Positions 1 to 12,468 of a stretch of DNA of 64,000 nucleotides are shown in pieces. The DNA is taken from assembly GCA_030686995.1 (NCBI GenBank), contig CM060704.1:119638042-119702041 (forward strand), in the 5' to 3' direction. A program made the translations under genes and the position numbers. Under the pieces are notes generated by a model. That model saw only the letters and a list, made by a program, of their open reading frames with translations, was not told where the DNA came from and did no database searches. The DNA is from Artemisia argyi (lineage: Eukaryota; Streptophyta; Magnoliopsida; Asterales; Asteraceae). The first letter of the stretch is position 1, and each line of letters opens with the position of its first letter.

Positions 1-142
1 ATGGCTCAGCTAGCTTATAATGAGAGGCATAATCAAGTGAGTTATTTAAACAAGTCAGCAAAAAGCAAAGGTTTTGAGCAAATAGTCAACTTCTTGAATA
101 GCTCATATGTAAGGTATGAGTTGACATGTAGTCCCACTATCT

Positions 143-1405
143 ATGATTCCTTGGTTACGAGCAACTATTAGTCCCACTATCTATGCCATTTCTGAAACTC
201 TTGCTAATGGGAACCTACAGTTACGAGCAACTATTGATGATATTGAATATACGATCACTGAAGCATCAATTAGAACTTTTCTTCAATTGAATGATGCTTC
301 CGGGGATTTTAAGTTGCCACATAAATTCCTTATTGAGGTTATGAAACACATAGGATATCCCATTGATAATACACAAACTTTCTTAAAAAGAAATCTTTCA
401 CCTCAATGGAGATTCCTCGCTCACCATCTGCTTCAATGTTTAAGTCCAAGAGTGGAGGATTGGATCAATTTGATGCCAAACTTACATCTGCAATGGTCTG
501 TCTTTCACTTGGAAGAACTTTCAATTTTTATAAATTGATTTTTAATGGAATGGTGGCTAATGTGAACAGTACATACAAATTTTTAATGTACCCTCATTTT
601 CTGCAAATGGTTTTAAATGTTGAAATAACAAATAAAACACTCTATCATGGTGTACCTCTCATAGAAAAAGTTTTCAGCAACATGAAGAGTGGATTTACAG
701 GGGCTGAAATGCCATTATCTATGGTTATGTTGTTTGCTTCTTCTAATGTTTGTCCAGGTCCATCAACAAGATCTGAAGCTCAATTTACCCCAGTTCATAC
801 ACGATCAGCTCCTCTGCATCACCACCTTCCACTCATACAGAGCATTCCAAAATGACTATGGATGATCTTCTCCAGCTAGTTCCCTCCCTTATACAACGTG
901 TAAATGATTTGGAGAAAAATTGGCCAAGACTACTAAGAAGGTTCAGAAGCTGGAACTTATTGTGGAAGGACTAGGAGTTCACTTCACTGAGTCTGATGAT
1001 GTTGGCTCAGAAAATTCATCCAAACAAGGGGAGTATTTGGCTCATGCAATAGAAAGCAAATCATCTAAAGATACATCTGTTAGTTCTCCAAGATTAGAAG
1101 ATGCTGAGTTAACTATTAATCTGAGCAAAAGTCATAAGCAAAGGAAAAAGTTGAAAGAAAGATCAACAACAAAAGAAACAGTCAAGTCTGCTTCAATGGA
1201 TAAGTTTGTTCAAAGTGTTCCTTCTAATACTGGTCAAAGGGAAGGAAAGCAAATTGTTCAAGCATCTTCTCAACTAAAGAAATCAAAGAAGCAAATCAGA
1301 AAGGATGAAGCTAGCTTTGTTGAGATTGAAAGAATTCAAAATGAAGAAGCAAGCATGATTGCACCTTTGAAAAGGTATAGAAGGGTTTTAAACAAATTGC
1401 TTTAA
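143..1405 (+). pseudogene. Decayed retrotransposon accessory ORF ('synaptobrevin, longin-like' type of Asteraceae)
   Basis: Three overlapping frames together give one protein. Residues such as YTITEASIRTFLQL, SPQWRFLAHHLL and FLMYPHFLQMVLN match a protein very common in Asteraceae copia elements, often labelled synaptobrevin/longin-like in annotations. The frame changes near 440-450 (codon phase moves back by one, consistent with a 1-bp deletion) and again around 850 and 910, where a short stretch MTMDDLLQLVPSL sits in a third frame before the lysine-rich tail (920-1405). The tail is charged and low in hydrophobics (KKVQKLEL, KSHKQRKK). No start codon can be trusted because the N-terminus may lie upstream. 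Its function in the element is unknown. It is not expected to make a full protein. Confidence 0.65.
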
Positions 1406-1559
1406 GTTGTTATGAACCCTTGGCTATGTTTGAATAAATTTTTCAGAGGTCAAACGGTTTGAGATAAGTAACATTTGGTGAAGCTGCTTTGCAATAACAC
1501 AACAAATGGTTATTAGTCCACCATGTCTAACCCATATAAGGACTGGCTAATCCAAGAGC
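1406..1559 (+). other. 3' non-coding tail of element A, left of the B insertion
   Basis: There is no gene here. The last bases before the TSD read in frame as DWLIQEQT and continue on the far side of B. The stretch is part of a degenerate tandem repeat that resumes at 12867. Confidence 0.55.
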
Positions 1560-1564
1560 AAACG

Positions 1565-1957
1565 TGTTAGGAATACAAATATTCCTGTAAAAGTCTCGGT
1601 CACCTAATGATTGTAATAGCATTAAGTTAGCTCGTAGTTAGTTTGTTTATTAGTTAATTAGTATTAGTTTAAGTAACACCGTGGAAGAAGGACGGGTCTT
1701 TACCCACTATATGCCTGATCCACAACCCGGGTGTGGGCGTTTTGTAGGTAACTATAAATACCCCTCTCCACATGTGGAGAGGCTTGGTGCTTTTCATTCA
1801 TTCAATCTAACATTCCTTATTTTCTCTCAACTCTCTCTCTCTAGAAAACACCCAACTATATACTTCTCTTTAAACTTTCTTCTACTATTCTTTCTTCCTT
1901 CTTTAATTCGATCTAAACACAAGAACCATATAAGTTATTATTATTTGTTATCTTACA
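1565..1957 (+). repeat. 5' LTR of element B
   Basis: It is 393 bp long, TG...CA bounded. A TATA box TATAAATA lies at 1753-1760 and a CT-rich leader (about 1820-1900) follows, as expected for the start of the U3/R transcript. It differs from the 3' LTR at about six positions, e.g. CACCTAATG versus CACCTTATG near the start. Confidence 0.95.
1753..1760 (+). promoter_or_regulatory. TATA box in 5' LTR of element B
   Basis: TATAAATA sits in the middle of the LTR, about 200 bp before its end, as in a retrotransposon promoter. The same motif is present in the 3' LTR. Confidence 0.6.
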
Positions 1958-1959
1958 AA

Positions 1960-1972
1960 TGGTATCAGAGCC
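1960..1972 (+). promoter_or_regulatory. Primer binding site of element B (initiator Met tRNA)
   Basis: TGGTATCAGAGCC starts two bases after the LTR end. This is the standard copia primer site complementary to the 3' end of plant tRNA-iMet. Confidence 0.92.
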
Positions 1973-3414
1973 AAGGTTTCATCCTAGGATTGTTTGATCT
2001 CGAATTTTCAGTTTGGTTCTTGTGTTCTATCTTGGTTCGAATTGGTTATCATTAAAGTTCACCCTTTACTTCATTTGTTTTGCATACTTGTGCTAAAACT
2101 GGTTCGATAGGATTTTTTTGTTGTCTTAAACAAATATTTATTTGCATATAGTTGTGACTTTCATTTGATTTGAATGTCTTGTTTGTTTTTTCTTTTCTGT
2201 TTTTTTTCTTCTTTTCTTGTTTGCGTTTAAGTCCATTTTAGCCAAAATGGGAAACTGACAAACTGCCTTGATAACGAATATTTTGTCCTTTGTGGTAGTG
2301 TTTTTCTCAAAGTCTTGCGGTTTACTCATATTGCGACTTGCTCATTTTTGCCAATAAGATGAAAAAGACAACTTTGACGTTTTGTCTTCTGGCTGGTAGC
2401 GCTTAAGTTACAGTCCATGTAGCGATTATTTTTTTGCGGTTAGCTAAAGTTGCGGTTAATTTTGAAAATCTTTGTCCTTGCGTTTTCAAAATTGCGGTTA
2501 GCTGATTATAGTGGTTAACTCTACAGCTTTTTGCGATTATCTTTTTCCTCCTTGCGTTTACTTCAGTAGCGATTAACTGGTATCTAGCGATTAAATGTTC
2601 TTTTCATGATCTCAGCAAAGTTGCACCTAACAATCGACTAACTACAAATCTGCTTAAACATCAAACCCACGAAACGTGCATGATCTCAGCTTATATCTTC
2701 TGTTATACAAATCCAGATTATTTCATTCACCTTTTTCAGTCGAGTGTAATCAAAACATGAAAATAAATCTAATGAAAGAATATACGATCTCAGCTAATCT
2801 CTTTTAGTCTTAACCGCTTCATGTGAACATCAGAACCTTAAGAGATATTTCATCACAGATCGAAATTTTTTTTAGAATACACTTCGTTTACTTACTAAAA
2901 AAAATAACAAGAAAAGATCTCTTTGAAGCTTACACTTCTTGTCAAATATTCGAACCAATTATAGAAGGAACCAATTAACCTTTTCATTCAATTTAAACAT
3001 CAAAGTAAGTACAAAAGGGGATCTCAGTTATCTCGTTGTGAAATATTTGACACATCATACTAAAAGATTTTAATTACCTGTGACTTTTATGAGATCATGA
3101 AGAATAATCAAGTGGTAAGAAAGTGATTGTGGTCATTTGGTATTCGATTAGCACAAGAATCAAAGGAGCCTTGTTATTCAGTTTTGAGGATAAAGTAAAG
3201 TGGCGTAAATCTTTTTTTTTGAAGATAACTTGTGACTGCGTCTGATTTTAGGTGGAGTTTAATTAGGGTTGTGGTGATTAGAAGTATTATATATCGTTTA
3301 ATTAGGGTAGGGAGTAACTAATTGGACCTGGGCTGAGTTTGTTTAAATCTTATCTTTGGGCTGTATGATTTATGTTGGGCTTCAGGCTGTGAAACAGACG
3401 TAGTGGGCTGGTAT

Positions 3415-3931
3415 TAGAGCTGGCATAACAGGTGCACACTACACGAACATGACACGAACACGATAAGACACGGACCTGTTAAGCCTTGACACGAACACGA
3501 CACGATAAGCTAATCGTGTCAGATCTTAAAACACGAACACGAACACGAAAATTAACAGGTCACACGAACACGACACGATAAGACACGATAAGAGGTCTTA
3601 ACAGGTCTTGACACGCTAAAACACGAAATCTTAACAGGTCTTAACAGGTCTTTAACAGGTCTTAACAGGTCTTAACAGGTCTTTAACAGGTTTTAACAGG
3701 TCTTAACAGGTCTTTAACGGGTTTTACAGGTCTTAACAGGTCTTATCGTGTCTTATCGTGTCTTAACAGGTTACACGAGGTCTTGACACGAACACGACAC
3801 GTTATCTTATCGTGTCATCTTACACGAACACGAACACGACACGAAACACGATAAGCCCAAACACGAAACCTGTTAACTTCGTGTCGTGTCGTGTCGTGTT
3901 TTCGTGTTTCGTGTCGAAATTGCCAGCTCTA
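3415..3931. mobile_element. hAT-type MITE inserted in element B, filled with short tandem repeats
   Basis: Exact 11-bp terminal inverted repeats, TAGAGCTGGCA at the left and its complement at the right, are flanked by a perfect 8-bp TSD GCTGGTAT (3407-3414 and 3932-3939). An 8-bp TSD with TAG-starting ends fits the hAT superfamily. The 517-bp interior is almost entirely short repeats: ACACGAACACGAC-like blocks at both ends and a run of about 10-bp TCTTAACAGG units in the middle (about 3600-3770). There is no ORF. It inserted after B, because it interrupts B's leader. Confidence 0.9.
3600..3770 (+). repeat. Short tandem array (TCTTAACAGG-type, about 10-11 bp) inside the hAT MITE
   Basis: More than a dozen copies of (T)CTTAACAGG or CTTTAACAGG follow one another. 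Flanking blocks are built of GACACGAACACG and CGTGTCTTATCGTG words, giving the element strong self-complementarity. Confidence 0.8.
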
Positions 3932-4417
3932 GCTGGTATCATTACTGTTGGAGATTGGTGTTGAACAAGTGTGGAAATTATTTACTTTATCCAACGTATA
4001 TTGTGGGACGTGTATTTCTGTTGGATTAAACTCAAGTGTTGGTTGAATGTCTAGTTAAGCTCAAAATTATTTACTTTATCCAACGTGACTGTGTGGTTAA
4101 ATTCTCGGGATATGTTGTGGGAAACGTTTTTTTTTAGCTTCAAGAATCCGAGACTGAGAAATATTTTGGGTCGTGATATTTTCGGGGTTTATTCTTTTTG
4201 ACAAACAATCACTAATCATTGTGTCGATCCAACGGTCATCTTGGTTATCATTGCACGTGTCTATTATCTTTGTTTCACGGTTTCTTCTTGATTTTGTAAA
4301 ATCCCGCGAAAGAATTATTTTTCGGTTTAAATCATAGAAGTGTAAAATCCCGTGCACGTCCGCTTCATGCCAAATTCTTCAGATTTAGTGATACCCTAAA
4401 TTCTCAAATTATATGAC

Positions 4418-6973
4418 ATGGTTGATGTACCTGACAATGCTTCAATGGCACATTCGTGCTCAGATTCTCAAGAGAATGTGATTCATCAGTCAAGTAAATT
4501 ACTTGACTATGCAAGGGAATGCCACATTGAATGCTTTCGACTACTTCACTCACATCTCTCTGTACTGTTAGAGGGTAATGGATTCAAAATGGGGTTTGAA
4601 CGTGCTTTTACAACTCTCTTCGGTCAAGATGTTCAAACTTTCACAGACATAATGATTCTCAATTTGGATCAATTACGACAACAACTGGACCAAGAAGAAT
4701 CTTCCAATATTGGATCCATGGCTGCCCTTTGTGTGATCAACAAACAACTCCAAGTGTTCTTTGATTCGAAACTCACTCTAGAGTATGTCCATTATAATGA
4801 GATGACGAAAAAGTGCTTTGATGATCACACGGGAATTGAGGTTGACACGTTCAGAGACACACTTGTCCAGCTTATGGATAAAGTGAAAAGATTCATTAAC
4901 AAAAAGCCACAGCATATACCTGCATATGATGACAAGGTGAAGGCATGTAGGGTACAATCATGTGATGGTGTTGGTGATTCGGGTAAAGCATCGGATGTTG
5001 GGTCAGTTGTCAATGAATGCAAAGGATCAGAGACTGATAAGCTTGACACAACCAGGAGTTCAGTGACTCTTGTCACACATGATATGGATGCAAATTTCAG
5101 ACCGGTAAAAGAACATGTGTCATGTGCTGAGGTACCCATAACTAATCTACATAATGTTCTTTCTAATGAACGCCAGCACCCTGATCAAATTAAACCCACT
5201 TATGACACACATTTGTTGGAGAAGACTGGTAGCAATACCATTTCTAATTCAACAAATGTGAGTCGTAAAGGGGGAGAAAGTGATCAGGATGCTGAACGTG
5301 ATGATGAGTCAAGTTCTGTGCTTTCGGCTAAGTTTGTTAAATCAAGTGCTATGGTTGATAAAGCAGTTTTTAATGAACTTTCAAACAGATTCTTACAACT
5401 TGAAAAACATTGTATTTCACTTGAAATCGCAATGCAAGAAAAAGAAGAAAGTTTTCAAACTAACCAACCATGTAAAAATCCGGAACTTCCTGATTTCAAT
5501 GAATTCTTCATGATAAATGATTTAAAAGCACAACTTAAAGCCAAAAACTTGACAATCAACAACTTGAAGAAACATATCTCAGCTATGAATATGAAGAGTA
5601 GTTTAGTCGAAACGTGCAAGGACATTGATGCAAATAAGTCCAGGATTAGTGAACTGTCAATCTATGTGGCTGAATTACTTAAGGAAAATGAGTCTTTGAA
5701 AAGGCATCAAAAGGATCTAAATGACTCAATCAAAGTAATCAGGACTAAAAATGTAGAACAAACAATATCTTTGATGGCCAAAAATGATGAACTCAAAGCT
5801 CAACTTTAGGAAAAGGGTTTTGAAATTGTGGCATTAAGAAATGATTTAAGAAAACTAACAAGAAACAGTGTGACCACTAAGTTTGCAAAACAATCAATCT
5901 TGGGAAAACCACTTTCACAACCTCTTAGGAAACAAAGTGTCGTTAGGCAACCAACTGCGTTTAGATCTGAACAACCAAAATTTTCAAAATTGCGGTTTGC
6001 CTCCCAAGTTGATGCAAAACAAGTTTTGACAAAACCAGTCACTTCACATAATCTGCCTAAGAAAAATGCCTTTGGGTCTGTTAAAGGTCAACAAGTAGCT
6101 TCACCTACACCTGACTCTTCTAGGATAAGTTCGAAAACTGTGTCTATACCGAGCGTTAAAACTCAAATCTCTTATGATATAAATGACTTGTACAAGAACT
6201 ATAATCTTGAAAAGGCTAGGAAAGGGGCTCTACTTCAAAAGGATGGAATCTTGGGTTCACGACCTCATAGGATGCCTTCTAGCTTATTGCAGAACTCGGC
6301 CAGTTGCAGCAAACCAAAATCTGTGAGCACTCAACAAACATATATGAATTGTCTAGTGTCCAAGAGTAGTTGCACATCGATTAAAGCGATTCCCGTTGCA
6401 AATCACTCTAAGAAACCTAGACCTTGTTCGGAATCCAAAAACCTTGTTTGTTCAACTTGTCTGAAATGTGTTGTTAAGGCAAATCATGATAAGTGTGCTA
6501 AAAAATTCCTGAAGGATGTGAATACTTGTAATAAGGTCCTACCATCTAAGACTAGGAACTACAACAAGCCCGTAGAATCAAAGAGTTATACTCAGAAACC
6601 TGGCAGGCAGATTGATTTAGGACAAAGGTTTTCTCTAAACAAGACTCCCACTTTACATGAGAAACCAAACACTCCCAGAACTTGCCTTAGGTGGATACCG
6701 ACGGGTAGAATTTTTAAGATTGTTGGTCTTAGATGGATACCTATGAGAAAGATGTTCACTGATTGCAAAGCCAAGGTTGACAATAGAACCCCAAATGGTA
6801 TATATGCTGATATCACTAACCCATATAAATGCAAACAAACTCCCAATGTCAGTGCAGGTGGTCTCTATTTAAGTGCAGGAACATCGCTCAATACAATTAA
6901 GGAAAGACTCAGAGTTTGGTTGCCGAAAAGAGTGATATTTCATCAATCAGGGGTTAAAGAAGCTCAACTTTGA
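4418..6973 (+). pseudogene. Copia Gag/Pol N-terminal region of element B, one in-frame stop
   Basis: A single frame of about 850 codons, broken only by TAG at 5807-5809 (most simply a CAG to TAG change). The first part (to 5806) is rich in acidic and polar residues, with heptad-like stretches near its end (LKAQLKAKNLTINNLKKHI, ELLKENESLKR) that look coiled-coil. The second part contains FAKQSILGKPL, QSVVRQPTAF, a C-x2-C pair near 6447 (VCSTCLKCVV), TPRTCLRWIPTGRIFKIVGLRWIP and KERLRVWLPKR. These blocks are familiar from Asteraceae copia polyproteins just upstream of the integrase. The ORF ends there; no integrase or RT follows. It may still supply a Gag-like product if the stop is read through, which is inference. 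Confidence 0.75.
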
Positions 6974-7309
6974 TGCATATGATAAATGATGTCTGAATAC
7001 TTCAGTTCAGGCCTCGTTCTTCATCGATAATGATGTTTGAACACATCAGTTCAAGCCTCGCTCCTCAACTTCATCATTATGGCGTCTGCAGAAAACACTT
7101 CAGGCCCCGTTCATCAAAAGAAAAGAAAAGTGTACGCTTAAGTACGCTTTATCTTTTGTAGAAGAGAAATGTTCTTGCTTCTGACCATTCTCATCAACAA
7201 ACCTCATATTTGTTCCACGCTTGTTCAGTCATCAAGTGGATTACCTTCATCAGATGTTATTTGTTATTATTCACTTGATCAAAAATGGCATCTTCAAAGG
7301 CAAATTTTT

Positions 7310-7450
7310 GAGGGGGAGAAGTGTGGACAGTGGATCAACCTCGTATGCAATTTTTGAGGGGGAGAAGTGTGAATAAACTACATGTATTTATATTCACTTG
7401 TTCAATCAAAAATCGCATCCTCATATGCAATATTTGAGGGGGAGAAGTGT
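7310..7450 (+). repeat. Three copies of a PPT-like motif (TTTGAGGGGGAGAAGTGTG)
   Basis: The motif recurs at about 7310, 7347 and 7433, the last two followed by AATAAA and a TACATGT word. The core GAGGGGGAG is the typical polypurine tract of plant copia elements, but here it is far from any LTR. Confidence 0.75.
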
Positions 7451-10189
7451 GAATAAAATACATGTTGATTGATGCGTGAAATGACTCTCCTCTCCTCCAA
7501 CACCTAATGCTCCACTAACTAAGGAAGACTAATTGTGACTACGGAGTTGAGTGGGTATTACATATTTGAGATTGAAGTTTGACTTTCACAGAGACGTGTT
7601 CTTAGTTTATCTTGAAGTCAGGGTTGGTTGGATGAATGACTTTCAACGATAACTTGCTCGTGCTTAAGATTTAAGTTGAAGACTTGGTTTATCTAGTTAC
7701 CAGCAGTCGAGGTGGATAGTTGAAGACCTGGTTAACTATCACTTTAAGGAGTTACATTGTAGTACTCAGTGTCACACGCCGCTGTCGTTGTGGATAATCG
7801 CAAGAGGTGATAATGTCTCATGCTTTGGTTGGGTAGTGAGTACTTAGAGATTTGCTTGGAGCATAAATTCTCTACACCGTTCTTCTAACATTAGTGCAAG
7901 CTTAAGACACAATAGCGGGGAATTCTACTTCAGTTTCAAGTTTAGTATATCGGTTTTTCTCCATACATGGTCATTTACTATTAGCCAGTGGAAGTGAAAA
8001 GAGGTTTACTTAGGGGTTGATCTGCAGAAAATTGTTGATGAACATTGTTATCGACATCTACTCATGGGGTAGTGAATTGTATGATGCTTCCAGTTGATAT
8101 GTTTATGTACACACAGTTATGATGATTCCGAGTGATCGTCATCATCATGGAGGGAGAATTGTGTACATTGGGGTTTTTAACGAAGAACTGGAAGCATTAT
8201 ATGTGAGTTGAAAATGTCGAAATAATGTTCCCCAAATAAACCCGTGAAGAAGCTACAGTTTATCAGTCTATGATCCACTTTACGTTGTGGATGACATGTT
8301 AAGAGACTAAAGACATTTTGGGCAGAATTGAGAGATACTTCTTCAACAAGCATCAAGGTTATATCAAACGGGTCGTCAGTTTGGGAGGGAGCAAGTTAAT
8401 TAATGGGCTCACTAATTGGGAAGCAGTAATAACCCAATTAGTGAGCATTTCTATAGCATTTGATTCTCACTAGATATATTTTAGCTTATTTGGTTCTTCT
8501 CAATATTTCAAGTAGATGTGCTTAAAAGTTGTTGCTGATTCTGATGTATCAAAACTAGCAAGGGGGAAGGAGACATGCATCCGAATGCATAACGAGTACA
8601 CGTGATGAACATAATACTTCTTATCCCGGGAAGACATATGTCATAACCGTAGAGAAACTCAGTGTCTTAACTCGCAGCGTTTGGTGTATTATTCCAACTA
8701 CGTGGGGGAAGTGGTCTTCTGATACTTGTGGTATGTATTACTTCAGTTTTCAGTGGAAAGAAATATGAGGAGAACAATTAGAGAGTGAGATGATAGTGCT
8801 TATCGACATCTTCATATGAGTTGATATGATTTATGGTAAAGTGCTTCTGGTTAATGCTTCATGTACACAATGTTATGCTGATTCCGATGAGATCGCAACC
8901 ATCAGGGGAGAGATTTGTGTACATCAAGGATGCGTAACAGGTTCACGTGATCGGGCTTAATCATATATTCAGGAGGTGATATCCGCGGAAATGATCAGTG
9001 CTTCAACCTGTTACTTTGGTGTCATCATTTCTTCTTGTGTTGGATACGTACGTACAATATAGATTGAGTTGGTATGTGTAAGATAACCGGAAAGCATTTG
9101 ATGAAATGAAGATGTTGATTTCTCAATTCCCCTGAATAGACAACTGCTCCAAATCGCATAAGTAATGTGAACATCGAGGACGTACAACAGGGTCATGTGA
9201 TCGGGCTTCATCATACATTCCAGGATTGATTACCACAGAGATGATCCGTGGTTCACCTTGTTACTTCGGTGTTATTGTTTCTTCGGGTTCTCGAGCTTCC
9301 TTCAATGAGACTTTTTGCATCACTTCAACTATCTGGGGGAAGTGGTCTCATGAAGATGATTGTCGGTTTGGGGGAAGCTACCAGAGCATCACACTGAGAA
9401 GGCACAAGTTCAGACGATTATTATTCATGAGCCTCGAATGCTTTGGTAGTGAATGTTTAAGATATGTCGACTACACGTTTCTACAATAAGCCGAACGAAA
9501 TCCTCATTTCGGTATTCATGTCAACATCTTCTTAAACTTAATAGTATCCTTTGTACATATATTATACCTAAATGTATATAGATATATAAAACCAACAAAA
9601 ACCCATAAAAATCAGAAAATTAGAAAATACCAAAAATAGTTTTTTTTTTATTTTTTATTTTTTTTTATTTTTTTTAAGGCATGTCTTCTGGCATCGATAA
9701 CATTTACGGTCCTAGAAATGTCATTCAATAATGACACGGGTCTTTAAATGAAGTTCGAACAGAAGTTCAAAAGGTTTTTCAAAACATGCCTAAATTGGCT
9801 TGTAGTCATTTCAGGCTACAACCCGGACATCAAAATTTTGGCTTGCTATTACTTCAGATAGCAACCCGCTTTTCAAAAATGGGGAAAACACGTCGCCAAA
9901 AAGACGGTTGTTCCTTTTACTGGGTGAAGTTCACCTGGGCATGGATTACTTTATATCCATGTTTCTTCGATCTAATGTATGTTTCAGTGCATTATTTCTT
10001 GATAAAGAAGAGAAGTCTTCTTTTTAATCGCCAAATGCTTTCCCTTCTATGATTTTTACGGAGAGTATTTGTGCAAAACTTGGTGGTACCATGAGATTTT
10101 GAATGAAAATCAAATTAAATCTAAATCTTTGATAAAAAATTTTCTCTCAATCAATGACATAACATATTTATGTTTTCAACATCTGTCAT

Positions 10190-10640
10190 TGATTGAGGGG
10201 GAGAATGATTTTCAAAAAAAAACTTATGTATCATCAAAACTCCCCACTTTGTACAAAAACAACAATATGATTTGTGATGGTTATGTGTCAGAATGAGTAA
10301 ATTTTCAAAGAGTTTTTGTTAAAACTTCGAATCTTTTGCAAACTCTTCAAATCTGACACATAACAACCTCCCTCACAGTTTGAGGGGGAGCATGAAAAAA
10401 GTTCCTTTTTTATCAGAAAATATTAAAATTGACCGCAGTTCTCTCCCAAAACGCTTTCTAAATTATTTAAATCAATTGAGATAAAAAATCTCGAAAGGTT
10501 TGAAATTTTTGATCGGGGGAGAGAATGTGATTTAAATAAGAAATCTGATAATCAAATGTGATCTTTTCGACTCAATTAAAGGCTCTCGCATATGTGCTAA
10601 ACACTTTCGAATATCGATGCACATATTGAGGGGGAGCAAA
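10190..10640 (+). repeat. Second cluster of PPT-like motifs (GAGGGGGAG)
   Basis: Copies occur at about 10195, 10381 and 10628, with a diverged form (CGGGGGAGAG) at about 10514. Between them lie short direct and inverted repeats such as TGTCATTGATTGAG/TCAATCAATGACA at about 10147-10200. No LTR follows any of these. Confidence 0.65.
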
Positions 10641-12456
10641 AGGCGTTTGTGGAAGTTATACCAAAGACCGACCATTTATCTTTATGCATGGAGTTAAAAG
10701 GTTGGTTAAGGTTAGGTATGAATTCCCATGATCCACCAGAACCGGAAGGATCTTCCCAGGTACAATCCTCTAGATAGATTAGAAGTCCTTAGGAAAGATT
10801 GAAAAAAGGAGTAAAGTGAGAAAGGGAAGAGTGCGGACTGAGATAGAACTAGGGCTGGAACAAACCCAACAAGGTTCTAGTGGTGAAGTCTCGGTAAGCA
10901 CTGAAGGGGTTGAAGAATGAAAAAGAAATGAAATGAGAATGGGTGAAAAGAAATAGCCCTCCAAATTTTCAACCTTAGGGCAGAAACCGGGTTCAATTCA
11001 TAATCTACTAGCGGTTACAAAGGTAACACCAGTATTGAAGACATGGCGTCATGGACCCAGTGACGCACTGCACCAAACTTCCCAACCACTCAAGTTCTCT
11101 TAAAAGAACTTGTTTCATTCTCACGGGGAACCATGTGTAATGTATCGACCGCTCATTGCGAGCTATGTTGATACCTAAAACAGGAGACGCCTCCCCAGTC
11201 TCCAGGAGCGGATCAAAACGTACTATTGAGTCTAGAGCCATGAGATCATCCATTAATCTCGATAGGACACATTCCAAATATGCTTATTGTTTCACACAAT
11301 GTGGAAAATAAGATAAATATTTAGAGTCCTACGCATTATCCTTGTGGTATTGCCAGAACATCCGAGTGATATGTAAATATTCACAATGAAGATGGAAATC
11401 CTTCTAGAGCGGATCTCTCTCAAGCTCTTCGTAGGTGACATGTGAGATCTATCTTGGATCAATGATCAAGTGACAATTGGAAAGCAACAATGGTGCGATT
11501 TAACACTGAATCAAACTTGTTCCAGGATATGGATTGACGGATACTTTTGCTAAAACCTTTCAATGTGCTCACAAACTAATTTTTCGAGCACATTGATTGT
11601 GTATAATCTTTCAAACAAAAGTATTTTTGATGGAAATGTAATTCAAAGCTTAAAACTCTCGCCGTGTCTCAAAAATGTTTATCATATGACACGCGAGTGA
11701 TTTCTATAAATCAATTTCTCATCAATCCGTGAATATCAATTCACCGATTCACTCTATCGTGTTGTCTGCTTTGAGACGTTCCGGTATGAGAACATGCTTA
11801 GTATGAAGATTCCAAAGTGGATTCTTTGGAAAATTCATTACTACAAGCTGTAAATTCCTGTCAAGGAAAGTCTTTTTTAAAAGAGACTCTACCTGATCAC
11901 AGGTCGGTTTTCACAAAACCGGAGGGTAGTCTGTCCTCGCAGAACGAATGACAAAGCCATATTCGTTCTCTATCTTTATTGCTAACTGTTTTATTTCAGG
12001 GACACATATAAAGATGGCGTTGATGGCCCCCATTTCCAGCTGAATCGGGTCAATCCATACCTCATGCTCACACATCCTCCACACTATCAATGAAGATAAG
12101 AGACTTGCTACAACAAATGTTGAGAGACTACCAACAACGTTTCCGCAACTCTGATGAAAAAGTCTCCTGATCCACAACTCTAATGCAAAGTCTCCTGATC
12201 CAGAAGGGTGTGAGCATGATGGTCCTAAAGTCACTACATCACATGAAGGCGATACTGCTATGGATGAGCTTGGAGATTTACTATGGCTGATGATCTCAAA
12301 GAAGCTCAAGGATCACACATCACAAAGGAATCCAAATCACAAGTTCGCTTGCTTAAAGTACAAAGTGTGTATAAAAGTGAAGAATCAGATCCTACGAGCT
12401 ACAATGACTAAAGAATGCTTAAAGACCAAAGATCTTAATTTCAAAGGTGACCTCGC

Positions 12457-12468
12457 TTAGGGGGAGAT
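12457..12468 (+). promoter_or_regulatory. Polypurine tract of element B
   Basis: TTAGGGGGAGAT directly abuts the 3' LTR, as expected for plus-strand priming. Confidence 0.88.

Larger units (their letters stand above)
1973..4417 (+). other. Untranslated leader of element B
   Basis: About 1.9 kb of AT-rich sequence, excluding the nested MITE at 3415-3931. Short ORFs exist in both strands but none has recognisable content. Scattered copies of GCGATTA/GCGGTTA-like words occur around 2400-2600. I see no gene in it. Confidence 0.6.
6974..12456 (+). other. 5.5-kb non-coding interior of element B
   Basis: No recognisable protein domain occurs on either strand. It contains repeated purine-tract motifs, a degenerate repeat of a TTCAGTTCAGGCCTCG-like phrase at about 7000-7130, and two diverged copies of a block of about 125 bp (8916-9045 and 9172-9298; both contain a TGATCGGGCTT phrase and TTACTT(T/C)GGTGT). 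Small ORFs at 9786, 10069, 11008 (minus) and 11911 (minus) lack supporting features. The region replaces the integrase, RT and RNase H expected in an autonomous copia element. Confidence 0.6.

Noticed and set aside
1681..2055. ORFs inside the B LTRs (also 12585-12992)
   Set aside because: They lie in LTR sequence and run over the LTR end; LTRs are non-coding.
11008..11277. Minus-strand 89-codon ORF in element B
   Set aside because: No recognisable domain, no conserved start context, inside non-coding retroelement DNA.
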